This document shows, one piece after another, positions 35,594 through 43,311 of a DNA stretch of 64,000 nucleotides. Under the pieces are notes generated by a model that saw only the letters and a program-made list of their open reading frames with translations, was not told the origin of the DNA and made no database searches. Positions within the stretch are counted from its first letter, which is position 1; every line of letters starts with the position of its first letter. The translations under genes and the position numbers were made by a program. This stretch comes from CAYXVF01 sp964468125 (lineage in GTDB: Bacteria; Myxococcota; XYA12-FULL-58-9; CAYXVF01): contig CAYXVF010000020.1 in the NCBI GenBank assembly GCA_964468125.1, positions 1 to 64,000 on the forward strand, given 5' to 3'.

Positions 35594-36624
35594 CTTCCCT
35601 GCCCCACCGCCTCGCGCAGGTGCGCAAAGCCGTCGCGTTCGAGGCCTTCGAGGATCGCGAGGTTTAGCTCTCTCACGAGGGCCGTGCCCGCATAGATGAG
35701 CCCGGTGTAGAGCTGAATCAAAGATGCGCCTGCGAGGATCTTCGTGTAGCCCTGCTCCCGCGACACAATCCCACCGACACCGACGAGGGGCAGCTTCCCT
35801 TTGCTCGCACGGTAGACGTCTCGGAGCACTTCCGTCGAACGCTCGAACAGCGGTCCGCCACTGAGTCCTCCAGGCTCACCCTTGAGCTCATCCGGTAAGC
35901 TGTCCGGTCGCGCGATGGTCGTATTGGTCACGATCAGGGCATCGACGCGTTCCATCGCCAGAGCAGTGATGTCGGCTAGGTCCTCATCCACCAGATCGGG
36001 GGCGATCTTCAGAAAGAGCGGCACCGTCGGGGCGGCCTCGCGGACCGCGTAAAGAATCGCTTCGAGGGCACCGCGTTCCTGGAGCGCTCGAAGCCCGGGC
36101 GTGTTGGGGCTCGAAACGTTGACCACGAGGTAGTCGGCCAACGGACCGAGACGCGCTGCACCGATTCGATAGTCGGCGACCGCGTCCTCGCTGGTCTTGT
36201 TCTTGCCCAGGTTGACCCCAACAACGCCCGCTGAGCGGTCACGCCCCTCCAGGCGACGCGCCGCGGCTTCGACCCCTTCGTTGTTGAAACCCAAGCGATT
36301 GATCGCCGCACGCTGCGACGTGATGCGAAACACCCGGGGCTTCGGGTTGCCGGGTTGTGGCTTCGGCGTGACGCTCCCGATCTCGACATAGCCAAAACCC
36401 TGCGCGAGCATCTGCCGGTACACCCGAGCGTTCTTGTCGAAACCCGCCGCCAGTCCTACGGGATTGGGGAAACGCAGCCCGGCGACCTCCATTTCGAGGC
36501 GCGAGTCCACCACCGGAGTCATGCGGCCCCCAAGACCGCGCTCGAGGGCCCACAGGGTGACGTCGTGGGCACGTTCCGCGGAGAGGGAGCGGACCAGGGG
36601 GCCCGCGATCGCGTAGAGATCCAT
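35590..36624 (-). CDS. pyrD: Dihydroorotate dehydrogenase (quinone), class 2
   Basis: Fourth step of UMP synthesis, FMN-dependent oxidation of dihydroorotate to orotate with quinone as acceptor at the cytoplasmic membrane. The 344-residue protein has the N-terminal helical quinone-binding extension (LYAIAGPLVRSLSAERAHD) that marks class 2, then NPVGLAAGFDKNA, GFGYVEIGSVTPKPQPGNP, the catalytic-serine loop VNVSSPNTPGLR and VGVGGI near the FMN phosphate. ATG 36624 fits the family length; the longer open frame upstream is not conserved. pyrC is found separately at 54889. Confidence 0.96.
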   Translation of the reverse strand: MDLYAIAGPLVRSLSAERAHDVTLWALERGLGGRMTPVVDSRLEMEVAGLRFPNPVGLAAGFDKNARVYRQMLAQGFGYVEIGSVTPKPQPGNPKPRVFRITSQRAAINRLGFNNEGVEAAARRLEGRDRSAGVVGVNLGKNKTSEDAVADYRIGAARLGPLADYLVVNVSSPNTPGLRALQERGALEAILYAVREAAPTVPLFLKIAPDLVDEDLADITALAMERVDALIVTNTTIARPDSLPDELKGEPGGLSGGPLFERSTEVLRDVYRASKGKLPLVGVGGIVSREQGYTKILAGASLIQLYTGLIYAGTALVRELNLAILEGLERDGFAHLREAVGQGS

Positions 36625-36688
36625 GCGGCGCTCTCTACCCCAGCGGTCCGACGAGGCAAAGGCGCCGTGTTGACGCGCCCGGCGCGCC

Positions 36689-37900
36689 ATGGGCGAATGG
36701 GTCATGAGTTTTGCACCGGAACCGGCCCTGGAGGAGCTCCTGCTCCAGATCCGTGAATACGTCAATTCGCGTTTGATCCCGCTCGAGCGCGCGCTCCTCG
36801 ACAGCGGCACCGACGTCGTCCCCCTCCTCGCCGAGGTTCGAAACGAGGTGAAGTCCAAGGGGCTCTGGGCGCCCCATTTGCCGAAGGAGCATGGCGGCAT
36901 GGGCCTGAGCCTGATGCAATTCGCCCGGGTCAGTGAAGAGCTCGGTCGAACGCTCCTCGGCCACCATGCGTTCTTTTGCCACGCACCGGATGTTGGAAAC
37001 ATCGAGATTCTGATCGAGCACGGAACGGCCGCCCAGAAGGAGCGCTTTCTCGCGCCGCTCCTGACCGGAGAGACTCAATCCTGCTTCGCCATGACCGAGC
37101 CCGACACCGCAGGCTCGAACCCCCTGCTCCTCGCGACGACGGCGCGGAGAGATGGCGACAACTACGTCATCAACGGGCACAAGTGGTTCGCCACCGCGGG
37201 AGACGGCGCGGCCTTTGCCATCGTGATGGCAGTTACCCAGCCCGACGCGGAGAATCCCTACGCCAAGACCTCGATGCTCCTCGTCCCGACAGACACTCAG
37301 GGGTACGTGCACGTTCGCAACGTACCTGTGATGGGGGAGGCCCACGGGGGCTACTTCTCACACGCGGAGCTTCGCTTTGAGGATTGCCGGGTTCCGGCGG
37401 AGAATCTGCTGGGTCCAGAGGGCGGCGGCTTCCTGATCGCCCAGCAGCGACTGGGCCCGGGACGGATTCATCACTGCATGCGCTGGATCGGGATCTGCGA
37501 ACGCGCGCTCGAGCTGCTATGCCGGCGCGCGGCCAGCCGCGAGATCGCGCCGGGCAAGCCCTTGGCCACGCGGCAGATGGTGCAGCAGTGGATCGCCGAG
37601 TCCCGCACGGAGATCGATGCGGCGCGATTGCTGGTGCTCGACACCGCCGAGGCGATCGATCGCGAAGGAGCCTCCGCGTCGCGCGTGCAGATCTCACAGA
37701 TCAAGTACTTCGTGGCCGGGGTCTTGGACCGGGTTCTCGATCGCGCGATCCAAACGCACGGCGCCCTGGGCCTCACGGAAGATACGCCTCTTGCGCATTG
37801 GTACCGGCACGAGCGGGCGGCGCGGATCTACGATGGAGCGGACGAGGTGCACAAAGCGGTAGTCGCACGCCAGGTGCTCGAGGAGTACGGGAAGCGCTAG
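36689..37900 (+). CDS. Acyl-CoA dehydrogenase, ACAD10/11-like
   Basis: FAD enzyme catalysing alpha,beta-dehydrogenation of an acyl-CoA. N-terminal helical domain (about 10-130), middle beta domain with CFAMTEPDTAGSNP and INGHKWFATAGDGAA, and C-terminal four-helix domain. Motifs GYFSHAELRFEDCRVP and IQTHGALGLTEDTPLAHWYR (broken at 20) are typical. The end has ARIYDGADEVHKAVVARQVL, where the Asp of DGADEVH is the catalytic base position used by the ACAD10/11 branch rather than the mid-protein Glu of MCAD. Substrates of that branch include long or branched chains. The start is ATG 36689, or 36704. It is divergent from pyrD by 64 nt. Confidence 0.92.
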   Translation: MGEWVMSFAPEPALEELLLQIREYVNSRLIPLERALLDSGTDVVPLLAEVRNEVKSKGLWAPHLPKEHGGMGLSLMQFARVSEELGRTLLGHHAFFCHAPDVGNIEILIEHGTAAQKERFLAPLLTGETQSCFAMTEPDTAGSNPLLLATTARRDGDNYVINGHKWFATAGDGAAFAIVMAVTQPDAENPYAKTSMLLVPTDTQGYVHVRNVPVMGEAHGGYFSHAELRFEDCRVPAENLLGPEGGGFLIAQQRLGPGRIHHCMRWIGICERALELLCRRAASREIAPGKPLATRQMVQQWIAESRTEIDAARLLVLDTAEAIDREGASASRVQISQIKYFVAGVLDRVLDRAIQTHGALGLTEDTPLAHWYRHERAARIYDGADEVHKAVVARQVLEEYGKR

Positions 37901-37909
37901 CCCGCTGGA

Positions 37910-38422
37910 TCAAAACCCTTCGGCGGTCATCGCGAAATCGAACTCCTCCTGCGTGCCAACCTTCCAATCGCGGCTCTGGGAGATCGTCTGAAACGGCGCT
38001 TTGCTGACCCGCACGGTGACCTCGAAGCGCTCGCCGCTGAGATTCGCGCCGGCGCACCAGGCGAACTTGCCATTTCCGTCCGTCCGCGTCTCTCCGAGGA
38101 GGGCTGCACCCATGAAAAGGCTGACCTTGGCGTTCTTCACCGGCACGACGATGTCGCCGCGCGCCTGGACTCGCCCGGTGACGCAGCGATTGCTCTTCGC
38201 CACCGCTGGAGCAGCCTCCGCGAGGGGAACAGGCTCCGTCGGATCTGGCCGAGGTGCGATCGAAGCTTTCGGCTTGGGCCGAGAACCGCGAGTCTTCCGT
38301 TGCGGCGCTTCGGGCTCCGGCGACTCCTCCACCACCGGCTCCGGCGCTGGTTTCGGAGCATCAACGGGAGCTGCACAGGCAGACGTGGCGAACGTCGCGA
38401 GCAGTAGGAATGAGCCTCGCAT
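37910..38422 (-). CDS. Lipoprotein-like protein with Pro-rich linker and carboxypeptidase-regulatory-like domain
   Basis: A signal peptide ends in FATSACAAP, a lipobox-like site with Thr rather than Leu at -3, so lipidation is plausible, not certain. Residues 17-80 are a Pro/Glu/Lys/Ala linker. Residues 80-165 (CVTGRVQARGDIVVPVKNAK, then VSLFMG, TDGNGKFAWCAG) look like a CarboxypepD_reg/transthyretin-like beta-sandwich. The two Cys flanking this domain may pair. Function unknown; probably surface or periplasmic. Confidence 0.7.
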   Translation of the reverse strand: MRGSFLLLATFATSACAAPVDAPKPAPEPVVEESPEPEAPQRKTRGSRPKPKASIAPRPDPTEPVPLAEAAPAVAKSNRCVTGRVQARGDIVVPVKNAKVSLFMGAALLGETRTDGNGKFAWCAGANLSGERFEVTVRVSKAPFQTISQSRDWKVGTQEEFDFAMTAEGF

Positions 38423-38554
38423 TTCATGAGTCTGGGTAGGCTCCCGTAAATGCGCAAGTTTTTAGGTCCAACGGAATCGACGAGGGTGTTGCAGCGTCGT
38501 TCCAGAGACGGATTTGACCGCCCCCCCCTCAGCAGATGAGGATGCGAAGCCACG

Positions 38555-39691
38555 ATGTGGATATGGACTCTCACCGCGACGCTCTTCGTTCTTGCCACCG
38601 AGGCCGAGGCTCCGAAACCGCCGATCGAGCCGAATCGAAAGTGGGAGGTCCTGAGCCGACCTCGCACGGACACCCAGCGTCGGGAGGCGCTCCGTATCGC
38701 CGCCGAGAGGCTCGGCGATGACACCCTTCTCAAGCTCGCCGGATTCGACGTCACGCCCGAGCTTCTGCGTACTCTCGCTCAGACGCCGGCAGAAGAGCCC
38801 TTGCTCCGCGCCATTCGAGAGAAGACACGTCGCCCGATCGACCTAGACGATTTTCTTCTGTTCTTGGATGACGTGCTCGCGATGCCCGAGGATTATCGTT
38901 CGAGCGGACTCTGGGTGTCCGGTGGCCGCGCCCGGGCTGAAGGGATCCTCCTGCACCCAGACGACATCTACAAGAAGCGCCCCCGCCGCTACGGCACACG
39001 GGGCCAGCCGCTCGCTGTGGATAAACCCGCGCGCCCAGACAAGCTCCCGCCTGCGGCGGATGGTGATCCCCTCGGGCCGAACTGGAGTGCTCGCTTCGAG
39101 AATCCCAGCGACCGGGAAGGCCTCGAGGCGGCTCTGAGCGAAGTCGCGCCCGATTTTCGTGCGCGCGTTGTGAACCTCCTCGACCAACTCGAAGCACAGG
39201 GAGCCGAGGTCTACCTCACGTCCACCGTACGCAAGCGCGAGCGCGGCTACCTGATGTGGGGCGCGTTCTACCTGAGCCGAAGCCCGAACGATGAGGTCCT
39301 CGCGGCGCGCGTGCGAGAGATCACCGCTTTAAACGAGAAGTGGAAGCTCAACATTCCCATTCAGTGGCAGCACCCCGAAGGACTGGCGGCAACCAAAGAA
39401 GCGGCGCGACAAATGAGTGACGCCTATGACGTGGTCTATGCCACCCGACGCGGGGCACAGTTCTCGGACCACTACGACGGCGATGCGGTGGACTTCGTTG
39501 CCCTCGGCCTGCCGCGCACATTGTCTCTCGAGGCCCCGGACGGCGCGAAGAAGACCTTCAATTTGAGCGACCCGTCGCAGCCTCGAGACATCAGCCTGAC
39601 CCCTGGTCTCGTGCGCTGGGTGGAAAGACACTTCGGCTTCAAGAAGCTCCTGAGCGACTACCCGCACTGGAACGACGCCGCGAAGAACTGA
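38555..39691 (+). CDS. Exported M15-like (D-Ala-D-Ala carboxypeptidase-fold) metallopeptidase
   Basis: A 378-residue protein with a short N-terminal hydrophobic segment (WIWTLTATLFVLATEAEA). The C-terminal part (about 195-372) carries an M15/LAS-type metal site: SDHYDGDAVDF (about 305-315; pattern S-x-H-x2-G-x-A-x-D) and YPHWND at the end, as the final E/D-x-HW motif; the middle has YLTSTVRKRERGYLMWG as the beta strand that precedes it in VanY-like enzymes. I infer cleavage of peptidoglycan cross-link peptides, or a related amide bond. The first half has no recognised domain. It is followed closely by the rhomboid gene (13 nt gap), so an operon is likely. Confidence 0.78.
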   Translation: MWIWTLTATLFVLATEAEAPKPPIEPNRKWEVLSRPRTDTQRREALRIAAERLGDDTLLKLAGFDVTPELLRTLAQTPAEEPLLRAIREKTRRPIDLDDFLLFLDDVLAMPEDYRSSGLWVSGGRARAEGILLHPDDIYKKRPRRYGTRGQPLAVDKPARPDKLPPAADGDPLGPNWSARFENPSDREGLEAALSEVAPDFRARVVNLLDQLEAQGAEVYLTSTVRKRERGYLMWGAFYLSRSPNDEVLAARVREITALNEKWKLNIPIQWQHPEGLAATKEAARQMSDAYDVVYATRRGAQFSDHYDGDAVDFVALGLPRTLSLEAPDGAKKTFNLSDPSQPRDISLTPGLVRWVERHFGFKKLLSDYPHWNDAAKN

Positions 39692-39704
39692 GCGAAGGAC
39701 CGCA

Positions 39705-41267
39705 GTGGATACCGGCTACGTCCTGTCCTGGGTAGTGGCGCTGAGCTCCGGTCTCGCGCTGATGCTCGGTCTTCGTCGGGGCGGGCGGCCGCGTGGATGG
39801 GTGGTCGTCCATGGCGGCCTGCTCGCGATTCTCGCGGTCGCCGCGACAGTCTCGGACCTCTCGCTCGCGGGACTCGTTGCAGGCGCGGTTTGGGTGCCTT
39901 CGGTGCTCATTCCCATCCTGCTGGCTCGACAAATTCCGAAGTGGATCGGTGTGCGGCGCTATCGCATCGCTTCTTGCGCTGCTCGCGCGGTCGCGCTCCT
40001 CCACCCGGCGGACGGCTGGCAGCATCAGCTGACCTCGGTCCGTGTTCTCGCCGCACTCGACAACGGTCGGCTCGAAGCTGCGGATGCATTGATCCGAGCC
40101 CTACCGGAGCACAGCCCGGCCCGGCGCGCGCTGCGTGCCCACTGGTGGCGCGCCTCAGGACGTTACGAAGAAGCCGCTCAGTGGCTGAATGAAATGCGAA
40201 GGCCAGGATCGCGCCTGGAGCCGGCTCTGCTCTCGCTGGAAATACGCGTGGCTGGCGAGCGGGGCGATTTCTCTCAGCTGCTTGGAGCGATGAATCGGAT
40301 CGCCGCGTTGATGGGCCCCGCCCCCGATCGCGCCTCTACCTCGCTCATGCTCGCCGCCTTTGCCGGAGACACAGCCCTGACGGCTTCGCTCTTGGAAGAG
40401 GCTCTGCCTGATCTCCCGGCCGACGCGGCGGCCTTCTGGCGCCTCACCGCGGCGCAACGGGCAGGAGCGGACACCTCCGAGGCCCTGGCGGTCCTCGAGC
40501 ATTCAACCCATCCGGTCACCCGCGCCGCGACAGTACGACGCAGGAGAACCCCGCTCGCCCGTCTCGATGACACCTCCCGGAGCCTTTGCGCACCGGCACT
40601 CAAGCGGATCGCGGAGGAGCTACAGGCGGGGCTCCTGATCCCACCGAGCCGGGCGCGCCCCTGGGCCACCTGGGGGATCTGCGCGGTGTTGCTCATCGCT
40701 TTCGCCGTAGAGCTCCCAGGCGGCGTAGAAAACCTTGAAAACCTCGCGACCCTCGGCGGGCTTGTTCTTCCGGTCTCGCTCACGCCGGGCGAAGGGTGGC
40801 GCGTGATCACCGGTGGTTTGCTTCACTTCGGATGGCTTCACCTGACACTCAATGTGGTTGCGATTCTGTTCTTTGGCGCTCGGGTAGAGCGGCGGGTCGG
40901 AGCCATCTGGGTCTTGGCGGTCTTCGCCTCGAGCAACATAGGCGCCATGCAGCTGATCGTGAGCACCACGACCGCGAGCGCGGAGAACCCGGGCATTCTG
41001 ATCGGCGCCTCCGGCGGGGTCATGGGGATTCTGGGCGCGGTTCTGGCCGGCGTTTTGTTGCACTATGTCCGCCACCGCTCGCCGCGAGAACGGCGGGAGC
41101 TCTTCGTTCTGGTCGGCATCGTCGCGCTTCAATCCCTCTTCGATGCTGCCACCCCAGAGGTCAGCGGGCCCGTGCACCTCTTTGGGCTGCTCATCGGACT
41201 CGCGCTCACCCTATCGCGCTTTGGGCTCGTAGCTCTCTTCGACACGAGGCCAACACGAGCACGCTGA
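39705..41267 (+). CDS. Rhomboid intramembrane serine protease with cytoplasmic helical-repeat segment
   Basis: A 520-residue protein with two N-terminal hydrophobic helices, a soluble helical region (about 95-310) of paired helices like TPRs (ALIRALPEHSPARRALRAH, ASGRYEEAAQWLNEMR), and a C-terminal rhomboid domain. Catalytic residues are Ser436 in GASGGVMGILGA and His491 in PVHLFGLLIG; HLTLNVVAILFFG is the conserved HxxxN element. The GTG start follows aaggaccgca. Rhomboids clip transmembrane helices; the client here is unknown. The TPR-like insert may recruit substrates. Confidence 0.88.
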   Translation: MDTGYVLSWVVALSSGLALMLGLRRGGRPRGWVVVHGGLLAILAVAATVSDLSLAGLVAGAVWVPSVLIPILLARQIPKWIGVRRYRIASCAARAVALLHPADGWQHQLTSVRVLAALDNGRLEAADALIRALPEHSPARRALRAHWWRASGRYEEAAQWLNEMRRPGSRLEPALLSLEIRVAGERGDFSQLLGAMNRIAALMGPAPDRASTSLMLAAFAGDTALTASLLEEALPDLPADAAAFWRLTAAQRAGADTSEALAVLEHSTHPVTRAATVRRRRTPLARLDDTSRSLCAPALKRIAEELQAGLLIPPSRARPWATWGICAVLLIAFAVELPGGVENLENLATLGGLVLPVSLTPGEGWRVITGGLLHFGWLHLTLNVVAILFFGARVERRVGAIWVLAVFASSNIGAMQLIVSTTTASAENPGILIGASGGVMGILGAVLAGVLLHYVRHRSPRERRELFVLVGIVALQSLFDAATPEVSGPVHLFGLLIGLALTLSRFGLVALFDTRPTRAR

Positions 41268-41380
41268 GCAGCAATTCGCGAAAAGATCTCAAGTTCTCTC
41301 GCGATGGGCGGGATGCGCCGCGGCCAGCGCCCCTCGTGGTCGCGAACGCGGGCCTCGAGATCCCGGCGCCCGGCTCGCGC

Positions 41381-41418
41381 AAATAAAAACGCCCGGGCGA
41401 ATTCAATCCGCCCGGGCG
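41381..41418 (-). terminator. Rho-independent terminator of the FAS1 lipoprotein gene
   Basis: Two copies of the self-palindromic cgcccgggcg (41390-41399 and 41409-41418) form a 10-bp stem with a 9-nt loop. Read on the minus strand it is followed by tttttattt. It lies 22 nt past the stop codon of the FAS1 gene. Confidence 0.85.
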
Positions 41419-41440
41419 CATTCTATCCGATCAGCGAGAC

Positions 41441-42418
41441 TTACTCGGTCGGGGGGAGCAGCACACCGTCGATGATGTGCACGATGCCGTTGCTGGTGAC
41501 CACGTCGGTGTACACGACGTTGATCGTGCCATTCAGCACCACACCGTTGCTGGTGTCGATCGCGATGTCCTGGCCGCTCGCCATCGTCTGCGAGGTAGCC
41601 GGCGGCGGGCCGACGATGTCTGCCGCTGCGACCTCGGTCCCGAGCACCGCGTGGTAGAGCACCACCGCCTCGACATCTTCGTCGGGAAGGATGTCAACGA
41701 CCGGAGCCACCGCGTTCACAGCGGGGTTGATCGGCGCGAAGAGCGTGAGCGCACCGTCGGCATCCGCGAGCGCGTCCACGACCGTATTGGCGGTCAGGTC
41801 GCCGGCGACACCGGCGATGGCGCTGAAGATCGGGTAGGTGGTGAGAAGCTGGAGGGTGGTTCCCGGAAACTCAGGTACGAGGGCCTCCGGCAGGAGCACG
41901 CCGTCGATCAGGTGCACGACGCCGTTTGTGGCGAGAATGTCGGTGGTGGTCACCTGGATCACTCCGTTCAACGCTACGACAGTCTCGCTGCCAACGGTGT
42001 AGACGTTGATATCGATGCTCGAGCCGCTGAGCGCGGTCCCGACACTCATGCCGTTCATGCCGACGACGTCGCTCGCGGTCACCGTGTCACCGGCAATCAC
42101 GTGGTAGTTCACGACGTCCTCGAGGATCGCGCTCGGGTCTGGAACCAAGGCGAGCAAGGCGGTGAACGCGTCGTTGGTAGGCGCGAACACGGTGAACTCA
42201 CCTTCTGAGCCTAGGAGTTCCGCCTGCGCGGTGCTCAGGCTGTCCACCAAGGTCGAGAGCTCGGGCGTTGCCGCGGCGATCTCAGCGATGGTCTGGGTCG
42301 GCGCGCTGTCGCCGGTGCCATTGTTGTTGTTGTTTTCCGTCTCATCGTCGTCGCCACAGGCTGCGATGAACAGGGCGCCGACACAGGCCAGCACGCGAAA
42401 TGAATTCTTCAGATGCAT
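41441..42418 (-). CDS. Lipoprotein with two fasciclin (FAS1) domains
   Basis: Signal peptide with lipobox FIAAC (Cys21 lipidated) followed by an acidic Asp/Glu/Asn linker. Asp at +2 and +3 would be a reason for inner-membrane retention in enterics, but sorting rules in this lineage may differ. FAS1 domain 1 (about 45-180) has TVFAPTNDAFTALL and YHVIAGD and NGVVHLIDGVLLP; domain 2 (about 185-322) has LTLFAPINPAVNAV, YHAVLGTEV and NGIVHIIDGVLLP. FAS1 domains mediate adhesion or polysaccharide binding. ATG 42418 is preceded by gagactcc. A terminator follows. Confidence 0.93.
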   Translation of the reverse strand: MHLKNSFRVLACVGALFIAACGDDDETENNNNNGTGDSAPTQTIAEIAAATPELSTLVDSLSTAQAELLGSEGEFTVFAPTNDAFTALLALVPDPSAILEDVVNYHVIAGDTVTASDVVGMNGMSVGTALSGSSIDINVYTVGSETVVALNGVIQVTTTDILATNGVVHLIDGVLLPEALVPEFPGTTLQLLTTYPIFSAIAGVAGDLTANTVVDALADADGALTLFAPINPAVNAVAPVVDILPDEDVEAVVLYHAVLGTEVAAADIVGPPPATSQTMASGQDIAIDTSNGVVLNGTINVVYTDVVTSNGIVHIIDGVLLPPTE

Positions 42419-42667
42419 TGTGGAGTCTCCAAAAACTGCTCGGCGCCTCCGCGCCGTCGTGAGACGAGCCCCACGCGTCCCCTGCGGTCACCCGCACGAA
42501 GAGTCTCGTCGTTTTATCCTTCCCCCATTGGGGGCAGCCGGCCGGTAAACTAAACGGCAAACGCTTCCTGGCAAGGTGGAACCGACAGTTGAATCGCCGA
42601 AAAGCGCTGTTTTTAGGTTCGTTTTCGCGAACCGTGCGATCGACGGGAAGTGCTCGGGTGGGTTTGC

Positions 42668-43048
42668 CTAGGCGGGTGCCCCACCCTGCATATAGGCTGT
42701 GCTTGCCTCTGGCGTCGTCAAGCCGGCGCTTTCAAACCACACGCGCACGTCCGGATCTCGGAGCAGAATCCCGACCTCGCCCGCGTGCAGGCGCCACTCG
42801 AGCCGTGCTGCTATCTCGTGGATCTCTGCGACGAGGCGATGGTACTCGCCGCCGGGCTCGGACTCGAGCGAGAGGATCACCTCGCCGAGGCGGCGATGCT
42901 TGAAGAGACTGCGTCGGACCGCTGCGACGTGGCGCCATACCAGCAGCGCAGCCCGATTCTCCCGCTCCTGAAACACCTCGAAGTGCCGGTTGCGAGACAT
43001 CGAGATCCCACGGGCTTCGAGCTCCAGAATGCGCGCCACCGCGCTCAT
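42668..43048 (-). CDS. Conserved-looking hypothetical protein (126 aa)
   Basis: Not recognised. Predicted soluble and mostly alpha-helical with many Arg and Glu residues (RNRHFEVFQERENRAALLV, HRLVAEIHEIAARLEWRL), a single Trp-rich patch (VRVWFESAGL), no signal peptide. ATG 43048 is preceded by gagga. The codon bias is like the neighbours. It is 77 nt from the divergent small gene at 43126. Confidence 0.6.
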   Translation of the reverse strand: MSAVARILELEARGISMSRNRHFEVFQERENRAALLVWRHVAAVRRSLFKHRRLGEVILSLESEPGGEYHRLVAEIHEIAARLEWRLHAGEVGILLRDPDVRVWFESAGLTTPEASTAYMQGGAPA

Positions 43049-43125
43049 CGCTTGCGTCCTCGATGCATGGTCTGAAACGATAACGTGAACGGCGGCTCTG
43101 TCAAACCGCCCGATGAGGGACCCTC

Positions 43126-43311
43126 ATGACCACGAGGTTTGCGATCGCTCTGCCCAACGGGAAGCCCGTAACCGCCGACTACCCGACCGCGGCCGAAGCG
43201 TGGCGCGAGCTGATCGCGGACCTGCCGACCGACCCGGACGCCGCTCGCACGCTGACGCTGAAATGGGTCGGCAAGGGGTATCGAGTGATCGATCGCGGTC
43301 AGGGGACGTAG
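43126..43311 (+). CDS. Small hypothetical protein (61 aa)
   Basis: From ATG 43126, preceded by the strong cgatgagggaccctc site, a short acidic/mixed protein reads MTTRFAIALPNGKPVTADYP and ends VGKGYRVIDRGQGT. It looks like a compact beta-beta-alpha-beta domain (FAIALPNGK, EAWRELIADL, TLTLKWVGKGYRVID). No family recognised. The 3' end overlaps the 3' end of mvaS by 13 nt on the opposite strand. Confidence 0.65.
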   Translation: MTTRFAIALPNGKPVTADYPTAAEAWRELIADLPTDPDAARTLTLKWVGKGYRVIDRGQGT

